A stretch of DNA of 5,824 nucleotides from Massilia sp. UBA2709 (lineage in GTDB: Bacteria; Pseudomonadota; Gammaproteobacteria; Burkholderiales; Burkholderiaceae_D), in the NCBI GenBank assembly GCA_002354135.1, contig DEKZ01000193.1, forward strand, positions 1-5,824, in the 5' to 3' direction. Within the stretch, counting starts at the first letter, position 1. Each line of letters starts with the position of its first letter. The translations under genes and the position numbers were made by a program. The notes beneath the pieces were generated by a model. It was not told the origin of the DNA. It searched no databases and worked only from the letters and a program-made list of their open reading frames with translations. This document shows positions 5,442-5,824 of this stretch, piece by piece.

Positions 5442-5824
5442 GGGGCTCTCCGGAAAGGAACGAGGGTCGCGCCATGACTGGGCGCGTCGGGCAGGAAGAC
5501 GATACGGTTGCCGTGGGCGATGGCCGCGATCGGATGCCCCAGGCAGGCGCTGAGCAGCTCGGGGCGCATCACGTCCATGGTCGGGCCCGCGTGCCAGCTG
5601 CCGTCGCCATTGAGCAGCAGCGCATGGGTGGCGCCGCTCCAGGCCAGGTTCAGGTCGTGGCCGACGCTCACCACCGTCCTGCCCTCCTCGCGGCACAGGC
5701 GCGCCATCAGCTCGGTCACCGCGACCTGGTGCGCCAGGTCGAGGGCATTCGCCGGCTCGTCCAGCAGCAGGAGGGGCGTGTCCTGGGCCAGCAGCGCGGC
5801 GATCGCCACCCGCTGGCGCTCGCC
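5438..5824 (-). CDS. btuD: ABC transporter ATP-binding protein, BtuD-type, 5' part off window
   Basis: The C-terminal 128 residues of an ABC ATPase are present; the N-terminus with the Walker A lies beyond the right edge. The first visible codons read GERQRVAIAALLAQ, the end of the ABC signature. Then come Walker B LLLLDEP (about residues 18-24), the D-loop ANALD, and the H-loop VGHD (His56), all intact. The C-terminal extension with GPTMDVMRPELLSACLG is typical of the FecE/BtuD iron-siderophore and cobalamin importers. Its stop overlaps the btuF start by 4 bp, and this neighbour is the main reason for choosing BtuD over a siderophore ATPase. Confidence 0.9.
   Translation of the reverse strand, partial: GERQRVAIAALLAQDTPLLLLDEPANALDLAHQVAVTELMARLCREEGRTVVSVGHDLNLAWSGATHALLLNGDGSWHAGPTMDVMRPELLSACLGHPIAAIAHGNRIVFLPDAPSHGATLVPFRRAP

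Noticed and set aside
4213..5475. 420-codon minus-strand frame spanning parts of btuF and dsbA
   Set aside because: It is offset from the btuF and dsbA frames and gives Arg/Pro-rich sequence; its dsbA part is an out-of-frame copy of a real gene.
4443..5824. Cobalamin riboswitch for the btu genes
   Set aside because: No B12-box-like sequence was seen; the operon start lies outside the window.
1..5824. CRISPR array, tRNA, rRNA, transposase or prophage genes
   Set aside because: No regularly spaced repeats, no RNA gene folds and no recombinase or phage motifs were found.

Overview
The window looks like chromosomal DNA of a high-GC betaproteobacterium, most likely Oxalobacteraceae (Massilia-like). 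This rests on overall G+C, the style of the DsbA, BtuF and RstB-like proteins, and intergenic palindromes built on a GTAGGGTGGGC head. The genus is an inference. The window holds six protein genes (two cut by its edges), one candidate 16-codon leader ORF, and two structured intergenic regions.

Left block (1-3164), an envelope-sensing locus. On the minus strand a MipA/OmpV outer-membrane barrel gene (632-1477) is followed after 9 bp by a secreted protein of unknown function (1-622, running off the left edge). Divergently, on the plus strand, lies an RstB-like sensor histidine kinase (1863-3164). No response regulator gene is present. In its place upstream of the kinase is a 16-codon ORF with an excellent Shine-Dalgarno, whose TGA overlaps the kinase GTG start. 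The divergent spacer also holds a two-hexamer direct repeat of 11-bp period (OmpR/PhoP-type architecture), candidate promoters in both directions, and a rho-independent terminator on the minus strand with no obvious gene to terminate.

Middle (3165-3465), a gene-free stretch between convergent genes. It carries two 65-bp copies of a palindromic element in inverted orientation. Each has a GTAG head, a 9-bp stem and a 34-nt loop, resembling a REP pair (REPIN/BIME-like).

Right block (3466-5824), all on the minus strand. A BtuD-type ABC ATPase (5' part off the right edge) overlaps the BtuF vitamin B12-binding protein by ATGA. After a 123-bp gap comes dsbA, encoding a periplasmic thiol oxidase with a CPAC rather than the usual CPHC active site. 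dsbA in turn overlaps by ATGA a 104-aa single-TM protein of unknown function with two cysteines after the TM.

Working model: the left block senses and responds to envelope conditions, and the right block handles B12 uptake and periplasmic disulfide formation. DsbA could oxidise several neighbours: BtuF has the family's conserved cysteine pair, and the unknown secreted protein and the small membrane protein each have two candidate cysteines. The least explained parts are the kinase without a regulator behind a coupled leader ORF, the unassigned terminator, and the inverted 65-bp repeat pair.
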